64,000 nt of DNA from Gammaproteobacteria bacterium (GCA_026196615.1 JAPHSW010000017.1:1-64000), one strand, 5' to 3'. Shown: positions 38,821-48,174, numbered from the stretch's first letter. Notes: a model not told the origin generated them from the sequence alone. Numbers and translations are program-made.

Positions 38821-41613
38821 TTAACCTGTGTTTCTCATGCCACCAGCGATAGCATTAATAGAACGTAACAATGGACTTAACCAAATATCTTGTTCTTCAT
38901 TTGTTAAGCTTTCATCTCGATAACGTTTTAGCAAGGTCAATTGCACATGAACCAGGGAGTCAAGATAAGGTTGTCGCCTACCTAAAGATAAATTAAGAGT
39001 TGGATCGTGCTCTAATAATTCACTGATTTGGGCTACATCAAAGATGCTTTTAATTGTGAGTTTATATTCATCTTTGATTAATGGATAGATTGTGTCTCGT
39101 GTACTATCTTCAAGACATAGCTCTGAATATTCTTTAGCAATATCCATGTCAGCTTTGTAAAGCGCCATTTGGGTATTATCAAGTAATGTTTTAAAATAGG
39201 GCCAGTTCTTATACATATCTCTGAGACGTAAGAGGTTATTTTTATCTTGCTGAATAAATTGATTCAGTGCTGAGCCAATACCATACCAGGCAGGCAGTGT
39301 ATGACGAGATTGTGCCCACCCAAAAACCCAGCCAATAGCACGTACTGAATTTTTTGAACGATCACCTGTTTTTCTATGAGAAGGGCGAGAACCAATATTC
39401 ATGAGCCCAATTTCAGTAACAGGTGTTGCTTCATAAAAATAATCTAAGAAACCCGGTGTATCATCGGTTAATGTTCGATACTGATGTTCACCAATTTGTG
39501 TTAATTGATCCATTGTTTTTAAATAGTTGAGATTGTCATCTCTTTCGGACTTAACCAAACAACTACTGGACTTCATTAATCCACTGATACCCATAATAAG
39601 TTCGAACACTGCTGTTTCACTATTGCTGTACTTGTTAGAAAGCACTTCACCTTGTTCGGTAAACTTTATTTGACCATGAACCGAGCCAAAAGGTTGGGCT
39701 AAAATAGCTTCATGAGTAGGACCTCCGCCACGTCCGATGGTACCACCACGACCATGGAACAGACGAATATCAATTTCATTTTCTTTGGCTAACTCTGTAA
39801 TGCGTCTTTGGGCGCCATAGAGATTCCAACTGGAAGCTAAAATACCACCATCTTTACATGAATCAGAGTAACCCAGCATAACTTCCTGTAAATTACCCGC
39901 GGACTTAAGGTATTTATTATAAATTTTATTTTTAAACAGTACTGACATTACAGGCTCGATATGCTCCAAATCTTCAACTGTTTCAAATAGTGGAGATACT
40001 GTAATGAAGCAATAAGGTTCATTTGCTTCATCTTTACCAACTAATCCAGATAGTTTTGAAAGAAACATGACTTCCATTACATGACTGGCAGTGTGTGTCA
40101 TCGAAATTACATACTGGTTAAATAACTTGGGGCTAATTTCTTTACGTAAGCGTAAGACAACATCAAAAACCTGAGTGATATTTAATGTTGATTCTGATAG
40201 TTCTCCTTGATTGAATCGAGGTAATTCATCTTGCTCAATCAGTTCAGATAATAATGTCATCCTTTCATCGTCATTGAGTTGATGATAATCGGCTTCGATA
40301 TCCATGCACTGTAATAAATCTGCTACAGCTTCAGTATGTAGGGTAGACTCTTGACGAATATCCAGATGCTCAAGGAAAAAACCAAATGTTTCAGCAAGGC
40401 GTAATAAGTTTTTTAGTGGTCCACTTGCCAGTTCACAATCATTGTGTGAACAGAGAGAGTTATGTATTAATTTGAGATCATCATAAAAATCATCTTCATC
40501 TTTATAACCTCTATAATTTGATAGAGGTTGATTGCCTTTAATTTTTGCCTGCACCTGTTCCATGCGATAAACTAATTTATGACGCATAATAAATAGTTTT
40601 CTACGGTAGGGTTCTGTTGAAAAAAGATCAGGGCGCTCTTTGAATAAGTGTTTGTATATTTTATTATCGATAGCTAGCGAGTCCATAAAGGCCTCATTAG
40701 GAGTGCATAATGCGATGGAGTGAGTGAGTTGGTGTGATAATTCATTGACATCACTTATGTAACGTTTAATCACCTCACGACTTTGATAACGAGCTGTTTT
40801 TGCCGTGATATCTGCAGTAACAAATGGGTTACCATCTCGGTCACCACCAATCCATGAACCAAAATGTAAGAATGCAGGAATTTTAAATTGACTGGCTTCT
40901 TCAGGGTAGGCACGTTGAATGGCTCTTTCAAGATATTGATATATGACTGGAATTGCATCGAAAAGTGATTCACGAAAGTAATATAAGCCATTTTTAACTT
41001 CATCAATGACTTCAGGTTTTTCTGCTCTAACTTCGTCAGTTTTCCATAATACTTGAATTTCATTATTCAAATTTTGAGTCAGACTTTCTTTTTGAACTTG
41101 TCCTAACCGAGGGTCGTCAAGATTTTGTATGGCAGTAAAAATACGGCTTAGGCATTCTAAAATAGTTCTGCGTTTAGCTTCTGTTGGATGGGCTGTAAAA
41201 ACAGGCATATAAGACAGTTTGTTTAATAGCTTTTGAAACTGTTGTGCTGATATATTTTGTTCTTTAAACTGATTCAATGTTTCACTAAAAGAACCTTCCC
41301 AAAGATTTTGATCATTGTTAACAAGTCTTCTACGTTCTTTGTGCTGTTGTGTTTCTTCAACAACACTGACCAGGTTGAAATAGGTGCTAAAAGCACGTAT
41401 AACTTGTTCCATAGTTTGCGAATCAAGTCCTTCAATAAGCTGTACCAGTTGTTGGCGTTTATTTTCGTCAAATTCTTTTCGTAATTCAATATGACCTGTT
41501 CTAAGCTCCTCAACCATATCGAAAACTGTTTCCCGTGAGTGGTTTTTAAGAATTTCTCCCAGGGCAGAGCCAATCAATTTGACTTGTGAGCGTAGTTCTT
41601 TGTCGCCGTGCAT
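38821..41613 (-). CDS. ppc: Phosphoenolpyruvate carboxylase
   Basis: This 930-residue enzyme carboxylates PEP with bicarbonate to oxaloacetate. The catalytic His is in VFTAHPTEAKRRT, and other active-site segments are IGGDRDGNPFVT, GYSDSCKDGGILAS, FHGRGGTIGRGGGP and the C-terminal RNTG. It is the bacterial length. Because its substrate is bicarbonate, it is a natural consumer of the pool built by the Dab transporter near the window start. It is monocistronic, with a 584-bp non-coding region upstream. Confidence 0.97.
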   Translation of the reverse strand: MHGDKELRSQVKLIGSALGEILKNHSRETVFDMVEELRTGHIELRKEFDENKRQQLVQLIEGLDSQTMEQVIRAFSTYFNLVSVVEETQQHKERRRLVNNDQNLWEGSFSETLNQFKEQNISAQQFQKLLNKLSYMPVFTAHPTEAKRRTILECLSRIFTAIQNLDDPRLGQVQKESLTQNLNNEIQVLWKTDEVRAEKPEVIDEVKNGLYYFRESLFDAIPVIYQYLERAIQRAYPEEASQFKIPAFLHFGSWIGGDRDGNPFVTADITAKTARYQSREVIKRYISDVNELSHQLTHSIALCTPNEAFMDSLAIDNKIYKHLFKERPDLFSTEPYRRKLFIMRHKLVYRMEQVQAKIKGNQPLSNYRGYKDEDDFYDDLKLIHNSLCSHNDCELASGPLKNLLRLAETFGFFLEHLDIRQESTLHTEAVADLLQCMDIEADYHQLNDDERMTLLSELIEQDELPRFNQGELSESTLNITQVFDVVLRLRKEISPKLFNQYVISMTHTASHVMEVMFLSKLSGLVGKDEANEPYCFITVSPLFETVEDLEHIEPVMSVLFKNKIYNKYLKSAGNLQEVMLGYSDSCKDGGILASSWNLYGAQRRITELAKENEIDIRLFHGRGGTIGRGGGPTHEAILAQPFGSVHGQIKFTEQGEVLSNKYSNSETAVFELIMGISGLMKSSSCLVKSERDDNLNYLKTMDQLTQIGEHQYRTLTDDTPGFLDYFYEATPVTEIGLMNIGSRPSHRKTGDRSKNSVRAIGWVFGWAQSRHTLPAWYGIGSALNQFIQQDKNNLLRLRDMYKNWPYFKTLLDNTQMALYKADMDIAKEYSELCLEDSTRDTIYPLIKDEYKLTIKSIFDVAQISELLEHDPTLNLSLGRRQPYLDSLVHVQLTLLKRYRDESLTNEEQDIWLSPLLRSINAIAGGMRNTG

Positions 41614-42197
41614 AAATAATACCTTTAAAAATCTATTTTCTTAAGTAAGCTATTGTCTATTTAATTATTGTTCGTCAAAGAATGTTATAAAATCGTGGAA
41701 TGTTTTTGGGAAAATAATGAAAGTGGATGGATTAAACGATAATAAAATAAACTGAAACTCTTTTTAAGTTTTTTAACTCTATTTTGAGTAAAATTGAAAT
41801 GTTCCGAACATTATACTCTATTTTATTAAAAGAGTTAATTGGTGTCATACAATTAGGGAAAAAATACAGGGTATTTATAATATATCCATTTGTTTTATAA
41901 GGAATTTAGGAAGGGCTGCTCTAATTAATTCTCCACAATGGAGAAGTTACCTGATAATAATAAGGTAATTGGAAAACTTCATATGAGGTAAATTTCAAAG
42001 GCAGTGTAGGGGGGAGGGTTTTGGTCTTCAAGCAAGTTCTATTTTTTAGGTTATTCAAAAAAACTTGATGTCAGAAGGTGGGATATCTTTACTCTTTGTT
42101 TAAGAGGCATTAATGCCTTAAATCAAAAATGCCCCAGAAAAAAAGAATTTTCTGAGGCATTGAATAAAATGACTAATTTAATATATTAACTTAAAAA
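41614..42197. other. 584-bp intergenic region with several hairpins upstream of ppc
   Basis: I see no credible gene. It contains two adjacent small hairpins (TTCTCCA/TGGAGAA at 41928-41944 and TTACC/GGTAA at 41946-41967), a G-rich run (GGGGGGAGGG near 42010), the palindrome AGGCATTAATGCCT at 42105-42118 and the terminator listed below. The ppc promoter should lie near its left end. A small RNA is possible but not shown. Confidence 0.45.
42128..42161 (-). terminator. Intrinsic terminator of the secreted-protein gene
   Basis: On the minus strand AATGCC-T-CAGAAAA pairs with TTTTCTG-G-GGCATT, and the RNA continues with a run of T. It is 37 bp beyond the stop of the leftward gene ending at 42198. 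Confidence 0.8.
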
Positions 42198-43160
42198 CTA
42201 ATCAATAAAGCCATTACTAGCTTCAACTTGTGTCACTTTACCACCAGATACTTTTGTGAATGCTTTATTGTAAGCAGTTGGAGTTGAGAATAGTTTGCCA
42301 AAACCATGCTTACCAAACATTTTTAAATCATAGAAATAAGCGGCAATTCTAAAGCGGGCATGTAATGCAATGATTTTATTGCCATCAACCATAATTTCAT
42401 AAGGGAGGTAAGCTGTTCTTTTTAAAGGTAAATGGTCAATAATGCTCATTGTTTTTTTAGTGTTTAATGCTTCATCTCCAGTGTCTTTTTCATTCATTGC
42501 AACACCAAAAACAACCTGTTCTTTGCCAGGAATTTTAAGTTCATAAACCTTTGTTATGCCGCTGTCTTTTTTATTGAAGCCTTCGATTAATGCTGCAATG
42601 GCTTTAACGTGATCATCGTACTCTGGTAATTCATAAAATGAATTAAAGCCTTCAAGACCAAAACTGTATTTGTATCGTTTCAACTTTCGAGCAGTTAAGC
42701 CATCACCACCAAAGAATTTCTCAAAACCAAAGGCTTGAGTCATTTGGTCGAGAATTGGTTGCAAATCGACATTTTTCATACGATAAGCATGTTTCATGAA
42801 GACCGGGTTTGTGTATGCTATTTGTATTTGATTATTTACTTTTGTCAGACTGACTCGCTGTGGTGCAGCAAATCCACCATATTCAGCTTCAGATGCCAGT
42901 GATTTTAATTCATCGCTGGTGATAACGTAGATATGTGCATCATCATAAGGTGTGTATTCAGCAATAATTGAAAAGGGTGATTGTTTAACCAGTTTTTCTA
43001 TTTTTGCTTTTGCTTCATCCATTTTTATATTGGTTTGTTCGGCTAAAACAAAAGGTTTGAATGTCTCTTTATCAGCAGCATATAAAGTTAGGCTTGTTAA
43101 ACTTAAAAATAGTAAAATGAGGATGTGTGCATAATGAGAAATGTTGCGCAAAAAAAACAT
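42198..43160 (-). CDS. Secreted protein of unknown function
   Basis: This 320-residue protein has an N-terminal signal peptide (hydrophobic stretch about 11-28, cleavage after LYAADK). The mature part is mixed alpha/beta with no motif I can name; a segment around residues 55-110 (SIIAEYTPYDDAHIYVITS) and the conserved-looking FFGGDGLTARKLKRYKYSFG are the most distinctive. It is probably periplasmic. It has its own terminator and a long upstream region, so it is likely monocistronic. Any function would be a guess. Confidence 0.75.
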   Translation of the reverse strand: MFFLRNISHYAHILILLFLSLTSLTLYAADKETFKPFVLAEQTNIKMDEAKAKIEKLVKQSPFSIIAEYTPYDDAHIYVITSDELKSLASEAEYGGFAAPQRVSLTKVNNQIQIAYTNPVFMKHAYRMKNVDLQPILDQMTQAFGFEKFFGGDGLTARKLKRYKYSFGLEGFNSFYELPEYDDHVKAIAALIEGFNKKDSGITKVYELKIPGKEQVVFGVAMNEKDTGDEALNTKKTMSIIDHLPLKRTAYLPYEIMVDGNKIIALHARFRIAAYFYDLKMFGKHGFGKLFSTPTAYNKAFTKVSGGKVTQVEASNGFID

Positions 43161-43583
43161 AAAATAAACTCCAGCTTGCTCGATTGTCGGTTTTATTATT
43201 ATTTAAAATGAATTGCCTAATTGTCATTAAGCAATTTTAAGACGAGAATGACTTCTGGGTTGTAAGCAACTCTAAATCTGTTTACTGAGCGCTATTTATC
43301 ATCAGGCTTGTAAACAATAAGTACTTCAACTTCATTTGATATCAATGCTAGATAAGTACTTGGTTATAGAAGTGTTTTCTAATCTATTTCACTTTTTATT
43401 TATATTAACAATTTACCTTAAGTATGAAAATATTCCTAGCTTATTTCACTCTTTTTTAGAAAAAAAGAGTGTTTTGTACTATAAATTGTAAAATAATATG
43501 CAGTTGTTTGTTTATTTATAGTATAAAGTTTAAATAAATGACACTCAGATGATTGATTTAGCTTATAAAATTATAGGAATTGA
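43161..43583. other. 423-bp divergent intergenic region with a terminator-like hairpin
   Basis: There is no gene. It should contain promoters for the leftward secreted-protein gene and the rightward gene at 43584. The only clear element is the hairpin at 43447-43471. Confidence 0.5.
43447..43471 (+). terminator. Perfect 11-bp hairpin in the leader of the 43584 gene
   Basis: CACTCTTTTTT pairs with AAAAAAGAGTG across AGA, followed by TTTTG. It resembles an intrinsic terminator but lies 113 bp upstream of a gene, so it may act as an attenuator or close a short leader transcript. Confidence 0.5.
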
Positions 43584-44123
43584 ATGGGGAATTTGACAAA
43601 ACAACATCAATTTTTAGAGAAATTGATTAACCTTCAAATAAAAGGACATCTTAACAAGGAACAGGCAGAGATTCTTTATAAAGCCATCAGTTCTTTTTTG
43701 AAAGAACCGGATGCATCTGATTATACACTTGAACTAATTGCGGTACGAATTGTTAAAATGGGCGTTGATTATGAAGCTTATGTCTCTGCTTTGATTTTTA
43801 AAACACTGCCCGATGAATTTACCAAAAAGGAATTAGTTAAACTAGAAGAAGAGTTCTATAGTTATATTGAGAAAGAAATATATGGTAAAGGTCTGGATCA
43901 GAGAATTACTGAAAAGCTCATTGAACAAATTAGTAAACAAAATCCTAAACTTAATGACAGCATGGCAGAAAAAAAAGCAATGGGTAATTGGGGATGGTTA
44001 TTGCCGCATGCATTGACACAATTAGTGATTGACAGAATTATAGAAGCAATTGACAATGCAAAAGTAGAAGCAAATAGAGGAAAGAAAAAAGGACGAACCA
44101 TTCGAATAAAAAAAATGGATTGA
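43584..44123 (+). CDS. Hypothetical cytoplasmic helical protein
   Basis: This 179-residue protein has no signal peptide or membrane span. It is rich in Lys, Glu and Ile and looks all-helical. The C-terminus is strongly basic (RGKKKGRTIRIKKMD). The only distinctive internal segment is MGNWGWLLPHALTQLVIDRI. TAGGA lies 7-8 bases before the start. I do not recognise a family. Confidence 0.65.
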   Translation: MGNLTKQHQFLEKLINLQIKGHLNKEQAEILYKAISSFLKEPDASDYTLELIAVRIVKMGVDYEAYVSALIFKTLPDEFTKKELVKLEEEFYSYIEKEIYGKGLDQRITEKLIEQISKQNPKLNDSMAEKKAMGNWGWLLPHALTQLVIDRIIEAIDNAKVEANRGKKKGRTIRIKKMD

Positions 44124-44237
44124 AATGATATTTGGATAATTGAACTTTTTGTTTGGTCATTAAATTTTATGTTAATTAAAACTTAATGATGCAGTGGTGT
44201 AATTATCAGCACCATGCCCAAAATATGAGACTAGGCA

Positions 44238-44618
44238 ATGAAGAAAAAAAATCTCAAAAAACTTACTTTCTTTATTTATTTTCTATCCGCCTTGATTCTT
44301 TTGGTGAGTTTATCCCTGAGTTACATTACCCAGGATTGGCAATGGTTTTCGCGTGCAGGTTCTTTGATTGTCATTTTAGGTATTTACTTAACTTCCAGTC
44401 AAATCATTGAAAATAGTCATAGGCTAGGGGAACGCCGTGCGGCTAGTAATGATGGTAATTTTCAGAGAGACTGGGCGAGCGATAAGCAAAAGAAAATTCT
44501 TCATCCTTTAAGGCATCATGAAGAAGAAACCTGGGTTATGGGAAAATGTGGCTTTAATTTATTGATCATGGGAACTTTTATTTGGGGATTTGGAGATTTA
44601 CTTTCATTTTTTGTCTAA
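44238..44618 (+). CDS. Small membrane protein of unknown function
   Basis: This 126-residue protein has two membrane spans near the N-terminus (about 10-30 and 40-55) and a third hydrophobic stretch at the C-terminus (LLIMGTFIWGFGDLLSFF). The loop between them is charged and includes HPLRHHEEETWVMGKCGF. The start ATG is weakly supported by a ribosome site. No known domain was recognised. Confidence 0.65.
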   Translation: MKKKNLKKLTFFIYFLSALILLVSLSLSYITQDWQWFSRAGSLIVILGIYLTSSQIIENSHRLGERRAASNDGNFQRDWASDKQKKILHPLRHHEEETWVMGKCGFNLLIMGTFIWGFGDLLSFFV

Positions 44619-44787
44619 TTTATGTCAGATTATTCTTTCATCCCTCTTCTCTTTTTATTAAATGATGTATTCTGGGTAAAATAAGAACCGTCTTTTGCTA
44701 TAATATTTCAGCAAATATTATATCTCTAATATATTTGACACAACAACCTTTTGTAACACCAGTCTCTATTTAAAACTTGGAATTCCT

Positions 44788-45621
44788 ATGATTAAAAAAT
44801 GCTTATTTCCTGCGGCAGGTTATGGTACACGCTTCCTGCCAGCAACAAAATCAATGCCTAAAGAAATGCTTCCAGTGGTGAATAAACCATTGATTCAATA
44901 TGGTGTTGAAGAGGCTATTGAAGCAGGTTTGAGCAATATGGCCATTGTCACAGGACGTGGCAAACGTGCTATGGAAGATCACTTTGATGTTAGTTATGAA
45001 CTTGAACATCAAATTGAAGGTAGTGACAAAGAACTGCATTTGGAAGGTATCCGAAATATTATGGAATCCTGTACTTTTTCTTATACTCGTCAAATTGAAA
45101 TGAAGGGGTTGGGACATGCAATTTTAACGGGTGAACCTTTAATAGGTGATGAAGCCTTTGCTGTTGTTCTTGCGGATGACCTGTGTTTAGCAGATGAAGA
45201 TGATGGTGATGGTGATGGTGTCCTGGCGCAAATGGTTAAATTGTATAAACAATTTCGATGTAGTATTGTTGCTGTGGAAGAAGTACCCATGGAAGAAGTG
45301 CATAAATATGGTGTAATTAAAGGGGAGATGATTCGTGATGATATCTTTCAAGTCAGTGAAATGGTTGAAAAACCGGCGACGGAAGATGCACCTAGCAATT
45401 TGGCAATTATTGGTCGCTATATTCTTACCCCTGACATCTTTGATATTTTAAGAGAGACAACACCTGGAGTAGGGGGAGAAATTCAAATTACTGATGCCCT
45501 TATGAAACAAGCTAAAGAAGGTTGTGTTTTAGGCTATAAGTTTAAAGGTAAGCGGTTTGATTGTGGTAGTATTGCTGGTTTTATTGATGCTACAAACTAT
45601 TGTTTTAAAAAGTTTTATTAA
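44788..45621 (+). CDS. galU: UTP--glucose-1-phosphate uridylyltransferase
   Basis: This 277-residue nucleotidyltransferase makes UDP-glucose for envelope polysaccharides. The signature is FPAAGYGTRFLPATKSMPKE, with GLGHAIL, VVLADDLC and GYKFKGKRFDCGS. Length is typical of the shorter bacterial GalU type. It stands alone between the small membrane protein and the copper group. Confidence 0.96.
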   Translation: MIKKCLFPAAGYGTRFLPATKSMPKEMLPVVNKPLIQYGVEEAIEAGLSNMAIVTGRGKRAMEDHFDVSYELEHQIEGSDKELHLEGIRNIMESCTFSYTRQIEMKGLGHAILTGEPLIGDEAFAVVLADDLCLADEDDGDGDGVLAQMVKLYKQFRCSIVAVEEVPMEEVHKYGVIKGEMIRDDIFQVSEMVEKPATEDAPSNLAIIGRYILTPDIFDILRETTPGVGGEIQITDALMKQAKEGCVLGYKFKGKRFDCGSIAGFIDATNYCFKKFY

Positions 45622-45632
45622 TTCTTAATTGA

Positions 45633-45668
45633 TGTTTGCTCAAAATGTAAGTGTTTTTAGAGCAAACA
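45633..45668 (+). terminator. Inverted repeat just after galU
   Basis: TGTTTGCTC pairs exactly with GAGCAAACA across an 18-base loop, 12 bp past the galU stop. The T-run after it is poor (ATTTCTAAATTT). Confidence 0.4.
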
Positions 45669-45722
45669 ATTTCTAAATTTGTTAATAAATAAAGGCTCCA
45701 AGGAAAAATCTCCAGGAGTCTC

Positions 45723-45746
45723 AATTGATTCTATTCGGAATCAATT
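45723..45746 (+). terminator. Probable galU terminator
   Basis: AATTGATTC pairs with GAATCAATT across TATTCG, then TCATTTTTATG. This is a 9-bp stem with a T-rich tail about 100 bp after galU. Confidence 0.55.
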
Positions 45747-45861
45747 TCATTTTTATGCCTTCAAAACAAAGATATAATTCATAAACAAAACGAAAGTGTG
45801 TCATTTCACACATCTACTCAGGGATAGATGATCAGCTATCTAAATGGATTAGAATTTACTA

Positions 45862-46332
45862 ATGGAAAGACGTACTCTCTTAATGGTTATTTCAAGTTTT
45901 TTGATAGCGATGTTGCTTTTTGCTGGCTATTACAAAATAGAATTGGCTAAAAAAAATAATATTATTGCTCAAATAGAGCCTGATAAATCTTGTGACCTTC
46001 AGAAAACAGCCTGCACCTTAAAAATACCTAATGGTGGAGATGTGACTCTATCTATTGAGCCAAGACCTATTCCTGTCGTGAAAAATTTTAAAATCAACGT
46101 CAATACAAATGAAGTTGAAGCTCAGGCTATTTCTATTGACTTTAAAGGCACGACAATGAATATGGGCCCTAATAGTGTCAAGCTTAAAGCTCAATCTCAG
46201 TCAGGTCATTTTTTGGGGAAAGGCATGTTGCCAGTTTGTGTACGCAATAGTATGGAATGGCAGGCCGATGTTTATATTCAAACTAATGAGGGTATTTTAG
46301 TTGCTCCCTTTATTTTTGTGACTACACATTAA
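45862..46332 (+). CDS. Membrane-anchored periplasmic protein of the SCO/PCuAC group
   Basis: This 156-residue protein has one N-terminal membrane span (about 6-25) and a periplasmic beta-rich domain. Potential copper ligands are seen in CDLQKTACTL, TTMNMGPNSV and GMLPVCVRNSMEW. It lies 34 bp before the SCO gene and probably shares its transcript. It could be a further copper carrier or assembly factor for cytochrome oxidase, but this is inferred from position and Met/Cys residues. I recognise no named domain. Confidence 0.7.
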   Translation: MERRTLLMVISSFLIAMLLFAGYYKIELAKKNNIIAQIEPDKSCDLQKTACTLKIPNGGDVTLSIEPRPIPVVKNFKINVNTNEVEAQAISIDFKGTTMNMGPNSVKLKAQSQSGHFLGKGMLPVCVRNSMEWQADVYIQTNEGILVAPFIFVTTH

Positions 46333-46366
46333 TGTATCTGTTTTGTAAATATGGCAATTAAATAAT

Positions 46367-46963
46367 ATGAATAAGTACTTATCCCTGTTAATTGTAATTT
46401 TGAGCGTAGCCTGTCTCTATGTCTTGTTTTTCTGGCAGCCAGCCATTGATTCACACAGTAAATTGCCTGAGTTGTCTAAGCCAATGGGAGGAGACTTTAC
46501 TCTGAAAACAGTATCAGGCCCTGTTTCTTTAAAAGATTATAGAGGTAAAGTCGTTTTGATTTACTTTGGTTATACGATGTGCCCTGATATTTGCCCAACC
46601 AATTTAGCGATGATGTCAAATGCATTTAACCAAATGAATGATGATGAATTAGGCAAGGTGCAAGGCATGTTTGTTAGTGTTGATCCACAGAGAGATACCT
46701 TAGAAAGATTACAGGAATATACACAATATTTTCACCCATCAATTATGGGGATGAGCAGTACACCTGAAATTATTAGAGAGTTGGCTGATCGCTATGGTGC
46801 TGCATACCAAAAGGCCGAGCAGAAAACAGCAACAAATTATTCGGTTGATCATTCATCTGAAACTTATGTCATTGATCCCAAAGGCAACCTGGTTGAACGA
46901 TTACCACATGCCGCACCCCCGGCAGAAATATTAGCGGCAATAAAAAAATATTCTGTTCAATAG
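46367..46963 (+). CDS. SCO1/SenC/PrrC copper chaperone
   Basis: This 198-residue protein has an N-terminal membrane anchor (about 5-23) and a periplasmic thioredoxin-like domain. Copper ligands are C72 and C76 in GYTMCPDICPTN and H162 in SVDHSSETYVID. SCO proteins deliver copper to, or reduce, the CuA site of cytochrome c oxidase subunit II. The gene is flanked by the unknown anchored protein and a PCuAC protein, which together form a complete copper-relay set. Confidence 0.94.
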   Translation: MNKYLSLLIVILSVACLYVLFFWQPAIDSHSKLPELSKPMGGDFTLKTVSGPVSLKDYRGKVVLIYFGYTMCPDICPTNLAMMSNAFNQMNDDELGKVQGMFVSVDPQRDTLERLQEYTQYFHPSIMGMSSTPEIIRELADRYGAAYQKAEQKTATNYSVDHSSETYVIDPKGNLVERLPHAAPPAEILAAIKKYSVQ

Positions 46964-47005
46964 AAATTAAATTTATCACAATAATTTATATAAAGAGAGG
47001 TTTTT

Positions 47006-47482
47006 ATGAAGTCAAGTATATCCCGTTCGTTAGTAATGCTGAGTCTGTCCTTTTTTTTCACGTCTCTTTTTACAATGAGTCAAGCGATAGCCAGTGATGT
47101 TTCAATTATTGATCCGTATGTCAGAGCTGTCCCCCCTGGTCAGACAGTGAGCGCTGCTTTTTTACAACTTGAAAACAGTTCTGGAAATACTCACTATATT
47201 GTAAATGCCAGCAGTCCAGTTTCCAAAGTGGTTGAATTGCATTCTCATGTACATGAAAATGGCATGATGAAAATGCGCCAGGTTGAATCAATTGAAATTC
47301 CAGCTAATGGTAAAACGGTTCTAGAGCCAGGTGGGTTGCATATTATGTTGATTGGTTTACATGATACTCTAAAAATCGATCAAAAAGTGGCTATAACCTT
47401 AGAGTTTAAAGATGGTAGTTCTCAGGTTATAGAAGCACCAGTACGTAAAATCATGATGAAAGGCATGATGATGAAAAAATAA
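47006..47482 (+). CDS. Periplasmic copper chaperone PCu(A)C
   Basis: This 158-residue protein has a signal peptide ending near AIAS (residue 30). The copper motif H-x10-M-x21-H-x-M is exact: H79, M90, H112, M114. The C-terminus is Met-rich (IMMKGMMMKK) and may bind more copper. A good AGAGG ribosome site precedes the start. PCuAC passes Cu(I) to SCO or directly to the CuA site. It is the last gene of this group. Confidence 0.95.
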   Translation: MKSSISRSLVMLSLSFFFTSLFTMSQAIASDVSIIDPYVRAVPPGQTVSAAFLQLENSSGNTHYIVNASSPVSKVVELHSHVHENGMMKMRQVESIEIPANGKTVLEPGGLHIMLIGLHDTLKIDQKVAITLEFKDGSSQVIEAPVRKIMMKGMMMKK

Positions 47483-47521
47483 TCTCTTTATATTTTTTCT
47501 GGAGTACTTTTTTTGATCTAA

Positions 47522-47559
47522 GAGTTTAGCTGAATCTACAAGAGGGTTTGGCTAAACTC
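47522..47559. repeat. Inverted repeat between convergent genes
   Basis: GAGTTTAGC pairs exactly with GCTAAACTC across a 20-base loop. It lies between the PCuAC stop and the end of the 52-residue microprotein gene. Neither strand has a T-run after it, so a terminator role is uncertain. Confidence 0.45.
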
Positions 47560-47574
47560 ATAGATTATAGCAAA

Positions 47575-47733
47575 TTAATCTCTTCTGATATTTTTCACTG
47601 CATAGTAAAATACATTATCTTCACGCTCTTCGTAATCACGCTTTTCGTTTCTTTTTTTTGCGAATATTTTATACCCTAAAAAAAAGAATACGACGATTAT
47701 TATTGCCAAATAGAAATAAAGACCATTTATCAT
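47575..47733 (-). CDS. 52-residue single-span membrane microprotein
   Basis: This short frame begins MINGLYFYLAIIIVVFFFLG, a single membrane span. It continues with a strongly charged Lys/Arg/Glu tail of about 30 residues and ends NIRRD. It starts 12 bp after the stop of the CBS-domain gene on the same strand, so it is likely co-transcribed. The ribosome site is weak (GAGTGAG). The clean split into a hydrophobic span and a charged tail is what suggests a real gene. Confidence 0.6.
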   Translation of the reverse strand: MINGLYFYLAIIIVVFFFLGYKIFAKKRNEKRDYEEREDNVFYYAVKNIRRD

Positions 47734-47745
47734 TTTATGACTCAC

Positions 47746-48174
47746 TCAATCAATTTCAGTTTGTTCCATTTGCTCTAAAAGATTAATAGCAATACCAACA
47801 AAATCAGAATCTGTGATAATACCGACGAGCTTGTTATTATCCATTACAGGTAAACAGCCGTATTTATTTTTCTGTAATTTGAGACCTGCAATTCTTAATG
47901 GATCAGTTTTTAGAACATAAGATATTTTGCGGGACATAATTTGCTCCAGCATTATCTCTGTATCATCAACAATATGGCTCTCATGATTGAGTTCAGAGTC
48001 TTGAGCTCTGAGAATATCTCTTTGAGTGATAATTCCTACAGGAAAGTTATTATCATCCACAATGGGAATATGACGTATATTTTTTTGCCCCATTAATTCT
48101 CTGGCTGAATCAATAGTATCAGTTGGCTTAAGTGTGATAACCGTTTCAGACATCACCTCATTTACAGTAATCAT
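47746..48174 (-). CDS. Tandem CBS-domain protein
   Basis: This 142-residue protein is formed by two CBS domains (about 8-60 and 77-130) with the repeated patterns IRHIPIVDDNNFPVGIITQRD and GCLPVMDNNKLVGIITDSD. CBS pairs bind adenine nucleotides and regulate partner proteins. There is no fused effector domain, so it acts in trans. A clear AAGGAG ribosome site precedes the ATG. The 52-residue microprotein follows it. Confidence 0.93.
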   Translation of the reverse strand: MITVNEVMSETVITLKPTDTIDSARELMGQKNIRHIPIVDDNNFPVGIITQRDILRAQDSELNHESHIVDDTEIMLEQIMSRKISYVLKTDPLRIAGLKLQKNKYGCLPVMDNNKLVGIITDSDFVGIAINLLEQMEQTEID

